Below, in pieces: positions 1-16,611 of a stretch of DNA of 64,000 nucleotides. The notes under the pieces are model-generated. The model saw only the letters and a program-made list of their open reading frames with translations, had not been told where the DNA came from and ran no database searches. Source of the DNA: Patiria miniata (Eukaryota; Echinodermata; Asteroidea; Valvatida; Asterinidae). The stretch's first letter is position 1, and each line of letters starts with the position of its first letter. The stretch spans positions 1,612,001 through 1,676,000 of the forward strand of contig NW_024037053.1 of assembly GCF_015706575.1 (NCBI RefSeq). Reading direction: 5' to 3'. Position numbers and translations under genes: made by a program.

Positions 1-157
1 TAATGGGAGAATTTGCAAAATTGAGGCTATATGTTATTTTTCCATGAGGCCAATCGGAGGATTTTGCAGGATTGAGGCTACATCCCAGCAAAAAGGCCCC
101 TGAGGGAGTTAGGGTTGATAGTCTAATTCACAGGAATTTTGAACAGATCTGAAATAA

Positions 158-4887
<4,730 letters not shown>

Positions 4888-5084
4888 GACAAAAGCGGAT
4901 CACGGTCGACCAACTCTGTTTGTATAGTACTGTCCAGTCCAATAGTTGCGCTACTTACGAAGGAATAAACGGTTACATTGCTATAGACCTTATGCATTGC
5001 AGTACCTCAGAGGGCGCTCTTTGTTATAACAATGTAGGCACAAAAGGTTCACAAAACCTCTGCCCTCTAACTCTGCCTTAACCC

Positions 5085-5737
5085 TCTTGCTATTTAAACA
5101 GTCACAGACTGTCAAAATTTCCATCCACTCCAACAGCTATACTTTTAACACAGGCTAGTCTCCAGAAGTCAGATCATATGTCAAGCAAGCACTGTGACTA
5201 GTCAAACTCGGTCCATAGACCATGAGCAGACAAAGCAGGCAAGTTGTGGGCACAGCTGGCTTATCAATTACCCACAGTCAAAGCAAAGCTGTATCGAGTT
5301 ACATAAACAGTCACGGCCAGTTAATCCTGCTTTATGTAGGCTGGGAATTCTTATTAACTGTTGAAAACAGTCACTTGATTGATTTTGACTGAAAGGACTA
5401 CTTGGCAGAGAATGTATGTTTGCATAGGCGGGTTAACCCTCCTTTTGTTTGATCAGTCACAGACAGTCAAAAATTGTATCCTGTTCCCCTGCCATGCCTT
5501 TTACACAGGCTAGTCACCAACAGTCGGATCATATTTCTTGTAGGCACTGTGACAGTCGAATTCCATCAACAGACAAAAGCAGGTGACTGGTAGGCAAAGC
5601 GGGCTTGTCAATCTCCTACAGTCAGAGCATAGCTGCATCAGGTTTCATAACAATCACAGCCACTCAATCCTGCTTTATGAAGGCAGGGAGCACTCAACTG
5701 TTACAAAACAGTCACTTGATTGATTTTGACTGCTGGG
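5085..5737. repeat. Two tandem copies of a CAGTCAC-rich element (family D)
   Basis: Copy 1 (about 5085-5440) and copy 2 (about 5441-5737) share the order: TTAACCCTC, CAGTCACAGAC, ACACAGGCTAGTC, CAGATCATAT or CGGATCATAT, ATCCTGCTTTATG, and CAGTCACTTGATTGATTTTG. A shorter relative with inverted ends TTAACCCTCCT/AGGAGGGTTAA lies at 13298-13455. Lies just past the SLC30A7 3' end, possibly within the 3' UTR. Confidence 0.75.
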
Positions 5738-7335
5738 CTGACCTTGTTGAAATTGCCAGCCAGAGAGGGAGGGTTTTAATGCAAAAGGTCTGTTCCCTTC
5801 AGTGGTGCAATTTATTTAAAACTCAGCTGAGGCAAGCAAAAAAAAAGCTTATCAAGTCAGCTGTCAATGTACAGAATAAATTAAAACTCAAGATTGTTTA
5901 ACAGTAACAACTGGGAGAAAAGGTTTTATTTTAAGCAAATATTCAAGAAAGATGTTTATGCTACGGTAACTTCGATTTGGTACATTGAATATTATTTAAG
6001 GACCTAGAAGTATTATATTTGAGTCTTTGTTGTCCCACCAAAGCCTACTTAATTATTGAAATCTCCAATTCTCCATCACTTTTGTTCAAATGCAAAAAAA
6101 AAAAACACATGAAATAGGGATTTACTAAAAAGGGATTTTATCAAGTAATACAACATATTTTGTGGCGGTACATGTATAAGTGAGAAATATATTTTTGCTT
6201 TTTTTTTTTCCTTGTGTACATAGCCGTGCATCTTATTCAAATCAGAACAAAGTAAAAAGGTGTGTTCGGTGAGAAGTGTTTCTGAACTTGAAACTGAAAA
6301 ATGTCAGAAAATTCATCCCCCAGTTCTCTGAATCTGTCTACTAGGCAGGCTAAGAAATACTGGCAGCTGCAGTTGTAAAACTTTGCCTCATGATTAAATT
6401 ATTATTCATAAATACCTCATACTGCTTCGTCATTCCTATTGGTCCGTTGCTTGGCAGGCCATGAATATTTATGAAAGACTTGAGTTGTTTTAGTGGGGTG
6501 TGTCAGAGCATTTCATAAGCTTAGCAGAAAAGATGTAAAGGTTTGCTCAACATAAGCAGGTTACCTGCCAAAACATCATGCCCAGTGTGCATTGTCTTGA
6601 CCGGTTCCCAGCAGATTTGTGCTTAGCACATAAAACTGTTATAAAGCAATTATTTTCCTCTTAATAGCCGTTGCATGATAACACCCCTCCCTCCCCGATC
6701 ATTTATAATGTTGGTTAACCTTTTTTTTTTCATTCCTATCATACAATGCTGCAGGTATTTGGGGAAATGAGTTAATTTCAAGGTATTTTTAAAACTAATT
6801 CCAGTAATATGTCATTGTGGGGAAATCTATCACGGTCAATTGAGAACTCTCCTGGTAAAAAAAAAATCTTTCGATTCAAGAAAAATGCACAAATCTGTCT
6901 TCCACCAAAGAATAAAGGAATTTACAAATCAACCAACCGAATCTTTTCAGAACCACACTTCCTCCAAGAAGAGATTTCTTTCCACATGGTGTTACTCAAA
7001 AAATTTCTTCTGCTTTAAAGGAATTTACAGTACCCCGACACAAAATTCCATCTTATGAATACAAAAGGAATTTGGAGTCTATCAATGTTGTTTTCTTTTA
7101 TGTTTTGGGGGTTTTCTGAAAATTTGGTTTAATTTGTGATTCGTCAGCGGGTGAGAATAATGATAGATTGTCCTATTTAAGTGAATAACTTCCAGATCAA
7201 CTAAAAAAGCAGTTATTTATAAGACGCTCTCTGTAAGACAGGTCTTATTTATTTGTTTCATTTCTTCCAGACACATACTCCACTTACATTTTAACTTAAC
7301 CTACTACAATATGCGAACAACGAACATTTTTGTAG
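5738..7335. other. Intergenic, no gene seen
   Basis: AT-rich, with homopolymer runs. Around 6390-6480 is a short segment (TTCATAAATACCTCA, ATTCCTATTGGTC) shared with 14215-14265. I see no splice-bounded coding exon on either strand. Confidence 0.5.
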
Positions 7336-7526
7336 TACATTCGAATCTCGTTACTACAAACTCTCTTAATACAAAATTCTGGTTATAACAAATATAAGCC
7401 TTAGTCCCCGACTGTGCATTTATGTGCACAATGAATGGGACTGATGTTCCTCTTAATACAAAATTCTGATATAACAAACAATTTGGCTAGGTCCGAACGA
7501 GTTTGTATTAACGAGACTCGACTGTA
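7336..7526. mobile_element. Pogo/Tigger-like MITE
   Basis: TA-bounded, with inverted ends: left ATTCGAATCTCGTTACTACAAA and right its inverted relative ending ACGAGACTCGACTGTA. A TACAGTCGAGTCTCGTTA type end with a TA target is typical of pogo-like elements. Non-coding. Confidence 0.7.
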
Positions 7527-7851
7527 CATACAAAAAAATTTAGTCACAGTAAGGAAGCTTCAAATGAAAATTTAGGCCCAAATTGGGCCCAAATTTGTTT
7601 CTTTCTTCCAACTCATAAGTACTTGTGTTACACTGTATTACATTGTATTAATTCCCTGATGGATCCATGAAATCGTATGGTGCTGGGGAGTTTTGGGGTT
7701 GTACAGGGAGTAACAGGCAGGGCTGTGCGGGCGGTACAAAACAAAATATCGCCAAGTTATCTTAGAACCAGAAATTGAGTCTCTGTTATCTGGACTGGCT
7801 AGAAAGTAAATCGGGAAAGGGTTGTGCCTTTTAAAAAATGACGAAAAATGA

Positions 7852-8124
7852 CAATTTTTGGCATTGGGACAAAGGTAGCCTAATTGCCTCTGTGTGGATA
7901 TTTGCCTGGCGTACAAAAAAATATGTGTTTAGCGAGTAAACACAATTCTAAACACTTTCTTGCTATCAGTTTGTAAACATGTTTACATTCTAAACATTTT
8001 TAGCATGAGGTGATAGCAAGAAAGAGTTTAGAATTGTGTTTAGTCACAAAACACATTTTTGTAGGCTAGGAAAATATCCACACAGAGGCAATTAGGCTAC
8101 CTTTGTCCCAATGCCTAAAATTGA
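7852..8124. mobile_element. Long foldback element
   Basis: Two arms of about 110 bp are inverted copies of each other: GGCATTGGGACAAAGGTAGC at the left pairs with GCTACCTTTGTCCCAATGCC at the right, continuing through the segments AATTGCCTCTGTGTGGATAT and CACAATTCTAAAC. The short loop contains TGTAAACATGTTTACA, itself a palindrome. Confidence 0.85.
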
Positions 8125-10522
8125 AAACTTGGTCCCATGGTCAATTTGACCTCTCTTGGAAAATTACTCGTAACTCGGTCAAAAATTATCAGATTTGGAT
8201 GTTTGATGTGTCAGTTTAAAGTGGAAAGGCGTATCTTTCAAACCATACCTATAATTATCTATGCTGGTTACTCATTCTACGTCTGGCATTCCGTTGTATT
8301 TTGTTCGCATTTTTTTTTTTGATACACACTGTACATCAATTGTTTGTTCATATGTATCAACATGTAAAGGTGTGTAGTCTTGACACAGGACTATACAATT
8401 CGACAACTTGGAGTATTTTTGGAATTTAGTCGCTGGACAATGGAAGGTGCGTTTTAATTTATTCTGAAGTACCACTGTGGGTTGAATTCACTTAACAGTC
8501 ACACAAAAACCTGCAGAGCATTCTTTTGATTTTAGTAAAGTTTTTGTTTCATATTATTTGCATGAATGTTTTTAATTTCTTAATTATGTATTACAATGTT
8601 GCGAAGTGTAGTAAAAAACAAAAAATAGATGCGAATCTTTAAACAAAGTCTGAAGCAGCTACAGAACATGTGGAAGAGTCATTAGTTTTATTGACCCTAA
8701 TCCTCTTCCCTTATTTTGTAGCAGCCTGCTTAACCCAAAAGTACCCTCCAGCATTTGAAGTTACACTTCCATACATTTTCATTGAATTAATCATCCGAAC
8801 CCATGGCCTGGCCGCAAATTATTCTTTCCCAAACAACATCCGCATTACATGGTTTTTGAGCGCCCTCTACGATACTTTTATGATACGTACGCAGGTATAT
8901 ATTGCCATGAATTTCCAGCATTTGTCGAGCAGTTTGATGGCTCAGTTGGGTAAGATTGTGATTTTGTACCACGAGGGATCCTCGCGGTATGGTTTCAAAT
9001 CACCATTTTTACCTGAATTTTTTTTTTTTTTTTTTTAAAGGGAAATAAAGTCCAAATTTCATTACATTCGAATTCATTTTTTTTTTTTTTCTTCAAAATC
9101 CAAAGTCCAAAACGTCATAGCGTACACCTCGTGCAGAATTCGTTTGGGGAAAAAAAAATTGCGGTCTGGCCATGTTCGGACAAATAATTCTATGTACCAT
9201 TCCACGGTAAATGGACGTTTCATTGCACGGTCACTCCATTACTAATCAGATGACGAGGATTTATTCAGGCCTTGTATAAAACAAATAATGTTTCACATTT
9301 GTGCAATGGAAAGAATAATTTCCTTCAGTGACAGATGGAACGTTCCATTCCATTATCACCTCATGAAATTATTCTTACCATTGCACTCATAAACATTCAT
9401 TATTTGTAGAACATTCCTTATGCACCCTTCAAACCATCTCTTGCCAAAAGTAATAAAGAACAATCACTAACCAATGGCAAGCGAGTAGTTTAAATGACCG
9501 GCAACCAATCATGTCGGAACTTGGGGTCACATGCTTTTCTGTCAACCATTACAGTAATCAGTTACAAGAGTAAAGCTCGATGCACCAACCAAGTTTCACA
9601 CAAAACAATTTCTTGACCGCAGTGCATGGAAATGTCTCTCTTCCATAGTAAAAAAATATTATGTGCATCAAAAGGGGTAAAGTCTTGTGTGCTTTGACGC
9701 CAGCAATTAGACCTTGAAATGCTTAAATAGAACAAAATAAATTTATTTTTCTTGAAGCCAGAACTGTATTTCAACATGTTTGTGAATGTACTCAACAGTC
9801 TTGTTCAAATAAAGAGCCTCATATACAATATAAAAAGATGTAGAATTGAATGTTATGTTTGAATTGATAATAGACTAATCAAGTTGGTAATTGGCCGGGT
9901 TTAGTCCGCCTGCACAGCCATGTACCGCACCGTATCACCAACGCGGCTTTGACTACTGCATACCATCCCAGGGTTACGTGAAGCGCGCAGTTTAATCACA
10001 CGCGGGAACAATTCCTGCACCCTCGGCCCCATATGCGTACACGTCGATTTCAATTACCGGCTTTAATAGTCTGCACCCGCGTCTGTACACAAGACATGGA
10101 AAATGCTACCAAAATTGGACAGACACTCTGATTGGCTAAGAATCAGTAGGATATGAATACTTATATTACACCTGACATTTACACGTCTCCGTGCACGTGC
10201 GTGTACACGACTTGTGTGGTGAATGCCTCGCATTGCGGTTACATCGCAACGTTACCTGCACACATGCCCGATTCCGTCCAAAAATCGGTCACATGATGAA
10301 CGGCCACATGATGACAAACATGACTTCCTTCGTGAATCTGATTGGTTAACATAAATATCGCGTCCAGAAATTGGATCTGGTGAAATCGGATGCAGTTGCC
10401 TGGTATATGGTCAGATGGGTCCGGATTTTCAGCCCACACCTCTGTACGATGGCCTGATGATTCAATGAACCAGTAAAATCGAAAAGGTGTGCGCCAAGCT
10501 TTAGAAAAATATAAAATTTCTG
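8125..10522. other. Intergenic between SLC30A7 and DPH5 (convergent genes)
   Basis: No coding exon found. The part 9170-9430 has loosely palindromic AAATAATTCT/AGAATAATT segments and may be an eroded foldback. Any long 3' UTRs of the two convergent genes would fall here. Confidence 0.45.
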
Positions 10523-10749
10523 CTACCTCTTCTCTGCTTCCTCTAACAAACGATCAAATAATGAGGTTTCTATGGCGACCAGCCTAAGCATCTCTAGTTC
10601 TAGTGGATGCATGTGACCGGCGATGACCAATGAGTGCAGTGGTCCGCCGAGGTCGACGGACGCCAGTTGCTGCAGGGTACCGGCTGCCATTTGTTGCGTA
10701 TCCGATCCGACACGTGCCACACCCACGCAGACAGTGTCTTCCGTAAAAG
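10523..10749 (-). CDS. DPH5: DPH5 exon 6 and stop
   Basis: Acceptor TTTCCAG; encodes [20 protein letters not shown], then [20 protein letters not shown], stop TAG at 10525-10523. Ends two or three residues beyond the usual family length. Confidence 0.95.
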
Positions 10750-13700
10750 CTGGAAATGAAAATTAAAGCAAACAAAATTGACATTGAAAGTATCATTTTG
10801 CGCTAATAGTTTCAAAACTTTACAACTTCATCCCAACTATGGCAAATTGTACTCCCTATATTAAACAACAAAAACAAAAATGATATTTAGTGAAACACAT
10901 ATTTTTCATTTTGGCATGAATGAACTACATCAATTCTGTATTCAAAGTGGTGTAACATAAATACCAAATTGTACCATGGTTCTGGCGGCTTCAAGATAAC
11001 CTAACTAAAAATTCATCCAACATCTTTATGACCAACTGAAACAATAACCCAAAAATGTTTTAGAAAAATACTGTACTTTATTTTTCCCATCTACACGTAA
11101 TACAGGGTTCGACTTTAGTGGAAGCCCGCTAGCCAAATGCTATTCAAAACAGCAGCGGGCTAGTCCGAACTATTCCTTAAGTAGCCCGGCTGGCGAGTCA
11201 AAAATTATTGGGCTATGGCAAAGATGAAAGGACAGGAAAAAATAAATCATTAAATTCAGAAAGAAAACCTGTAGCAATTTGTGACTTATTTTATTAACTG
11301 TTTAAGATTAAATTATTAAATTTGTTTATTAAAAACATTGACAAGATTGCCTCAGGATACACGTTTTACATGTATGCACATTGTTGTTTATGAGACACTC
11401 TATAAAAGAAAAACATGCGGGGCAGTGAAAATGCCTGCAGGCCAATTAAGAATCTGTTTCAGTAGCCCGGCTGGCTAGTGAAAAAAAAAGAGTTAAGGTT
11501 GAACCTTGAGTTATAACTCATTAAAAGAAATCAAGCTGCTCAATTTTTAGAGATTTGCAATACCACAGGTATGTTCTGATCTGCTTTCTGATTCTCCAAA
11601 AACTTTCTGCACCTTGGCTGCTGGAGGCACTTTTGGAATTTTGATTTTTATGACCTATGACCCCCAAAAATGATATTGTAGTCTTGAGAAATTGATATTT
11701 AAAACAAAATTTACTATTTACTATGCAAACGAAGACCTTGACAAAATCATCATTTTTATTATTAACTGCATTCACAAAGCTTTGATATTGACAGTGCCAA
11801 TGACTGTTAATATTTTACAATAACTTAAGTCAACCAAAATTAATCTTGTTTTCTCTTGTTGAAGATGCTCTTTGAAACTGCATGTAATAAACTGTGCACT
11901 TAACACATTGCTACCTAATTTTTCCTGACCGTCTGAACTCCTTTTTCTTTCCACTATTTGGAGCAGCTGGGAGGCTGCCTGGCTGACTGTCATGTAGCGT
12001 GGCGGTTCGTAGATCTTCCTCCCTCTGTGAATGAAATATTTTCAATATCTACATCACTTCATAACAAACGAATCGGACTCGTATTTAATCAAGCTCGATT
12101 GGATGTCGGAAGCTGCGGGCCAACAAATTCGTGTTCATGTACGAGTCTCGGCGCGATTGTGCCATGTAATTTCTGGAAGGAGTAATGTTTTGAGTAAAAA
12201 AAATATCACTTTTGACCCCAGTGACCCCATGATGACCTTTGACCCTGGTTTGGTCATGTGACATGTTGGGGCTGGGCTACTGATACTTTTGACAAAGTTT
12301 GTTTGAAATCGGTCAAAACACGTAGGAGCAATAGACAATGTCAACGTTTGTTACTAACTAACGGACTAACGGCGAGACATGGTGATTAGTTGGGCTGCTA
12401 TCCCACAGCTAAAAATGTACTGTCCGCACCACTTTTGAGTTGCACCCTAAAACCTTGTCCATCCTAATTTGTGATGACTTGACCACAAATCTGCACTGAA
12501 GCACCTTCATGGAACCCTAACCGAAGTCAACCCATCAAAGCCCAACAGCAGGTTTTGTTTAAATCTGTTGGGATAGGTACAGTACCCCTAAACTGATTGT
12601 CTTTTACACTTGGGTTGGCATACCTCCAGGAACTAAGTCCAACAGTGTGTGTGTACAATTTCCCATGTGGGTGTTGGAATTTGCCTAAATGGGTATGGTT
12701 CCTAGTAAATTATGCTGGGGAGTTAGGGTTAATATTCGCACTTCACCACTAGAGGGCTGTACGTGCACAGAACCGATAGACTAAAACAGTCCACACCAGA
12801 ATTACTTGTCTATGGCTAGCTGCAGTGGCACACGAGTCTATGGGAAATGGCTGCAGCGGCTTCCATAGACGCACGTGTAATTACTAGCCATAGCCGAGTC
12901 ATTTGGGCACAGCCATATCTCTCACCTCATCATGTTCTCAATGGACTGCTCTTTGACTTTGATGTCCAGTAGACACAGCGTGTGCAGTCCGTTCCGTCGG
13001 TTGCTGGCAATCTTGTCGTAGTAACTATCTGGTGTCCAGGTGTCGGTCCAAAACACGATGGAGACAGTCTCTCCAAAGTTATACAACTGAAAATAAATTG
13101 TATAATATTTAAATTGTCTTTTTGGTTCCCCTTTTCATTGTGGATATAAAAAAAAAGTAACTAATTTTGTAATCTTAAACAATTAAGACTTTAAAGTTTT
13201 ATCTCCATCTATCAGGATCATCAAGGAGTTTCCCCGCACCAAGGATTTTTACATCAAGGATTTTATCAGGAATTTTATAGATAGCTGTCTATTGCTTAAC
13301 CCTCCTGCTGTTTAAAAGGTCACAAATGGTCAAAATTTCCTTACACTCAGTCACTCCCCATGGCTTACTTTTAACAAACCAATGGGTCACTTGACCAATA
13401 TTGACCACTAAAGTAACAGCATGGCTCAGAATGCATGTTTTCATAGGAGGGTTAATTATGATGCATTTATTGTAATCCGTAATATTCCAGTGGCAAGTTT
13501 TCCAAAAAATCAGTCTAAATGATGAATGACAACAAATCTAGAACAAATGAATATGCTACAACATGAAATACAATTTTCAAACTTTGGTAGCTCATCCTAT
13601 AAACTGATGATCATATCTTCTGACAAAAATCATGCAAAATTCAAATATGCAATCTTAGTACGCAAATTTCTGGCTCACCTGTAGCCCGCAGCATCCAATG

Positions 13701-16611
13701 GCATTCATGATTGACGCATTGTGGATCACTTTGTACTCTATCCCTTCCTGCCTTGCTCTGAGGACAAGATCGGTGTGAGTCGTGGCCCTGTTGGGTAGAA
13801 ACAAAAGAGCAATCAAATAATTATATTACGTTTCACTGTCAGTCTCCACTATTTTTTTTACTATTTGAGGGGACCCTTTCATATGCATCGGGGAGTGTGG
13901 CCTAGTGGGTAGGGTTTATGACTCATTATTAGAGGGTCAGGGGTTCAAATCTAGCTGCTGGACGTATGTTGTGTCCTTGGGCAAGCCACTTCACCCCCAC
14001 ATGCCTCTCTCCACCCAGGAGTATAAATGGGTACCGGCATTAGCTGGGGAGTAACCTGCAATGGACTAGCATCCCATCCAGGGGGAGTAGAAATATTCTC
14101 AGTAATTTCATGCCACTGAAACCAGAGACAAATGCCGGCCTGTTAGACCACATTGGCTCGTGCAAGACTTTACTTTACTTATTTTTCATTATGCACAATA
14201 CGTTGATTTTAATTTTCATTCATAAATACCTCAGACAGTTTAGCTATTCCTATTGGTCGAGAGCCCGTCACGTGGCCGGTCTTAAACGGATGATAAAGAC
14301 ATGGCTAGCTGGTCTTAAACACTTTTCCAGTGTCACAATAAAATGTGGACTCCTAAAAATCCAGTGCCTCTTACCGTTTCATTGGTTGAACGTTCACAAT
14401 CCTCACGTAGGCATGCGCAACACTACAATCGAGTCAGAATTTTATAGTTCTAAATTCAAAACGCAACGCCCCAGGTGCGTTCTGCGTGACATCGCGCAGA
14501 ACATGTTACGCGCGCGTCAATCTCCATAAAAGGGTTGTTTACATCTTACTCGCCAGCTGAACACTCCATTATTTTGCTAGAGGGATGTTTCAAAAAGCAT
14601 GAAGTGAACTTGTTGAACAAAATCGGGATTTTTTGAACGAATTATTTGATATTTTTTTACGGATAAGGTATTTATGAATGGGAATAAATATGTGCTCGGT
14701 CGGTATTTATCACTCTGTTTAATACCGCTTAGAGTCTGGGTGCTGATAATTACCCTCGCCTCCGGCTCGGGTAATTATCAGCACCCAGACTCTAAGCGGT
14801 ATTAAACGAGTGATAAAAACCTCCAGAGCACACATTTATTCCCTTATTAAATGAAGTCATGAATTTCTCGTAATTGCTGTTACACATAACTAATAACTAT
14901 CGAATCAGCCCAACTGTTGTACACAAATATGGAATGCTTGCTTCGAGTGGTGTAGTAAAACTAGCCTCCCGAGGTGATCCATGGACATTCTATTTTCCCG
15001 AGGTGAATAGAATGCTCCATGGATCACCGAGGGAGGCTAGTTTTACTTCACCACGACATAAAGCATTCCATATTTGTTTTATAACACTTCACCCACAAGA
15101 TTCTGCTTGGTTTTAATATTTATTTAAATCTGAAGACAGTTAAACAAAAATTCAATTTCAATACAAAATTGGTGGGAAATGTATTTCTCTCTTCCAAACC
15201 ACCCCTTTACAAAATGTTTGAACCCAACTCCGTGGCGCACTCTCTTTAGAACAATATGCGCTACGCGCAACGCGCACACCAGCATGCATTTGCACACAAT
15301 AGGGCCTACCGCGCCATGGGTATAGTACTTTGGTTGCTACAGGTATAGTACTTTGGTTGCTACGGGTATAGTACTTTGGTTGCTACGAGTATAGTACTTT
15401 TGGCCGTGCACAGAAAGATAGCAAAAATATAAAGTACCATGTGACTCGATCTCGGCCAATCAAGACACAGAATCTGTGGGTAAAGTGTTATAATTGGGAC
15501 TATCCCAACTATAGTTGGGACCTTCCCAACTACAGTTTGGACAATGCCGCATTGAGGGCATGTCAAACTCTTGGTTGGGTCACATGAGGTGATGTGGATT
15601 TTTCCCACTTACCCGAAAGGGTCTCCAACAACAAGAAAAGCAATGTCTTCTGTTTCAGCGTCTCTGAAGAGTTCATCTGACTGCTGTTCAACCATGTCCC
15701 TGTCGGCTAGAATCAAGTCCCTGCCATAGAATTCCTCCTGTAAGTATAAAAATTATATAGCAAAACTAATACAGGGTGAGTGACAAAATTAAAAAAAAAA
15801 ACACCAAAATGTCAGGACCAATTTTTGGCGATTGTGTATCTACGGGCCTGGTTCCTATTATCAGGGAACAAAATCCACTTTCAAGAGGCTCGATATAAAG
15901 CCAGTGGCACAAGAACACTGAAATCTTAGATTTTCATGAGATTTATGGCGAATTTACTGGTCAATTATGACAGTCCCTGGAGCATTGGTTTGACACGTCC
16001 GTCTACATCATGGCTAGCGCCCATCTAAATTGCTAGTGCTGAATTGCAAGGCACAAACTGCGCAGGAAAAACTGTGATTTCTACCCAAAGAAACTGTTCA
16101 AAATAGCAAAACGGGTGTCATTAGAATTAAGAAAAGTCTGCTTTTGGTTGTAAAGTAGCTTGAATTGAGTAACTCCAGCTGACATGCTCCATATTCATTC
16201 ACATATGTGAATGAATATGGAGCATGTCATATTCATTCACATATGTGAATGAATATGGAGCATGTCAGCTGGAGTATATGGAGCATGTCAGCTGGAGTTA
16301 CTCAAGCTAGTTGTAAAGGTGTTTTTTTAGCAATAAAAACAACATTTTTGACTCTTATTCGATCAGAACACAACAGGGGCCCTTCACTACACGATCGCCA
16401 CTTGACTTCCCTACTATGACCGTCGACCGGACCATTATTGCATTACTCGCAATCGACGCCTAGCGCCTGCACTCACCAAACCTTCTTTGCCCACAGTAAG
16501 AATCGATGTATACGCCTCTAGATACACCCTCTTTGCCCTCTTGACAACTTCCAGCCCCTTGACCGTGATGTCTTGGGCATCTCCTAATCCCAGACCAATA
16601 AAATACAACAT
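10523..16611 (-). CDS. DPH5: Diphthine methyl ester synthase
   Basis: SAM-dependent methyltransferase of diphthamide synthesis. By family knowledge it methylates the modified histidine of translation elongation factor 2 in the cytosol. Six exons join in frame to 288 residues; human DPH5 is about 285. The start at 16609-16611 gives [16 protein letters not shown], with the N-terminal glycine-rich motif (residues 6-10) of the precorrin-methylase-like fold. Residues 81-87 are VVGDPFG, followed by ATTHTDLV and [15 protein letters not shown]-like [10 protein letters not shown]. Exon 4 has [13 protein letters not shown], exon 6 [17 protein letters not shown]. Introns 2-5 carry a SINE, several palindromes and other repeats. 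Convergent with SLC30A7. The only soft junction is the exon 5 donor. Confidence 0.96.
11915..12024 (-). CDS. DPH5: DPH5 exon 5
   Basis: Acceptor TTCACAG; encodes [20 protein letters not shown]. The donor chosen is TAG|GTAGCA, which is weak, but it keeps phase with exon 6. A GTCAGG site 12 bases earlier would also keep phase and shorten the loop by four residues. Confidence 0.88.
12926..13086 (-). CDS. DPH5: DPH5 exon 4
   Basis: Acceptor TTTTCAG, donor GAG|GTGAGA. Encodes [17 protein letters not shown] and [15 protein letters not shown], ending with two bases of an Arg codon. Confidence 0.95.
13298..13455. mobile_element. Short family D element in DPH5 intron 3
   Basis: Inverted ends TTAACCCTCCTGCTGTTT and TTTTCATAGGAGGGTTAA. 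The internal GGTCACAAATGGTCAAAATTTCC matches the duplicated region at 5085-5737 in a diverged form. Confidence 0.7.
13679..13787 (-). CDS. DPH5: DPH5 exon 3
   Basis: Acceptor CAACAG, donor CAG|GTGAGC. Encodes [15 protein letters not shown] through [14 protein letters not shown]. Phase is compatible on both sides. Confidence 0.95.
13890..14175 (+). mobile_element. tRNA-derived SINE
   Basis: Has RNA polymerase III box A (TGGCCTAGTGGGTAGGG) and box B (GGGTTCAAATC at 13941-13951), then a body with TTGGGCAAGCCACTTCACCC and AAATGGGTACCGGCATTAGC, as in many marine-animal SINEs. Ends in an ACTTT-rich simple tail. In DPH5 intron 2. Confidence 0.85.
14215..14843. repeat. Inverted-repeat region with a near-perfect large palindrome
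   Basis: Outer inverted ends CATTCATAAATACCT (about 14218) and AGGTATTTATGAATG (about 14667). Directly after is a palindrome at 14680-14843 whose arms include TAATACCGCTTAGAGTCTGG and GGTGCTGATAATTACCC, centred near 14762. In DPH5 intron 2. Confidence 0.8.
14924..15086. repeat. Foldback palindrome
   Basis: Arms AAACTAGCCTCCC, GGTGATCCATGG and ATATGGAATGCTT are repeated inverted as GGGAGGCTAGTTTTAC, CCATGGATCACC and AAGCATTCCATAT. Each arm is about 75 bp with a loop of about 10 bp. In DPH5 intron 2. Confidence 0.85.
15318..15400 (+). repeat. 23-bp minisatellite, about 3.5 units
   Basis: Unit GGTATAGTACTTTGGTTGC plus TACR. Two full units differ only at the last base and the final unit is partial. 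In DPH5 intron 2. Confidence 0.9.
15613..15737 (-). CDS. DPH5: DPH5 exon 2
   Basis: Acceptor TTACAG, donor GG|GTAAGT. Encodes [19 protein letters not shown] through VVGDPF and the first two bases of the following Gly codon. Confidence 0.95.
15770..15835 (+). mobile_element. Solo end of the P-type TA-flanked element
   Basis: TACAGGGTGAGTGACAAAAT followed by AAATGTCAGGACCAATTTTT, matching the left arm of the foldback element at 38153. The rest is missing. In DPH5 intron 1, 33 bp upstream of exon 2. Confidence 0.6.
16156..16309. repeat. Nested perfect palindromes with internal copying
   Basis: Arms TAGCTTGAATTGAGTAACTC and GAGTTACTCAAGCTA enclose repeated copies of ATTCATTCACATATGTGAAT, each a palindrome, and of GGAGCATGTCAGCTGGAG. 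In DPH5 intron 1. Confidence 0.9.
16477..16611 (-). CDS. DPH5: DPH5 exon 1
   Basis: ATG at 16611-16609; 45 codons; donor G|GTGAGT at 16476-16471. Contains [11 protein letters not shown] and [14 protein letters not shown]. No earlier in-frame start is needed, since the length equals the family's. Confidence 0.95.

Noticed and set aside
12200-12440. TTTGACCCC-rich segment in DPH5 intron 4 as a SINE/LINE 3' end
   Set aside because: Resembles 3' tails of invertebrate retroposons, but I see no promoter boxes, tail or second copy in the window.
14110-14529. Plus-strand 139-codon frame
   Set aside because: Runs from a SINE into an inverted-repeat element, inside DPH5 intron 2 on the opposite strand.
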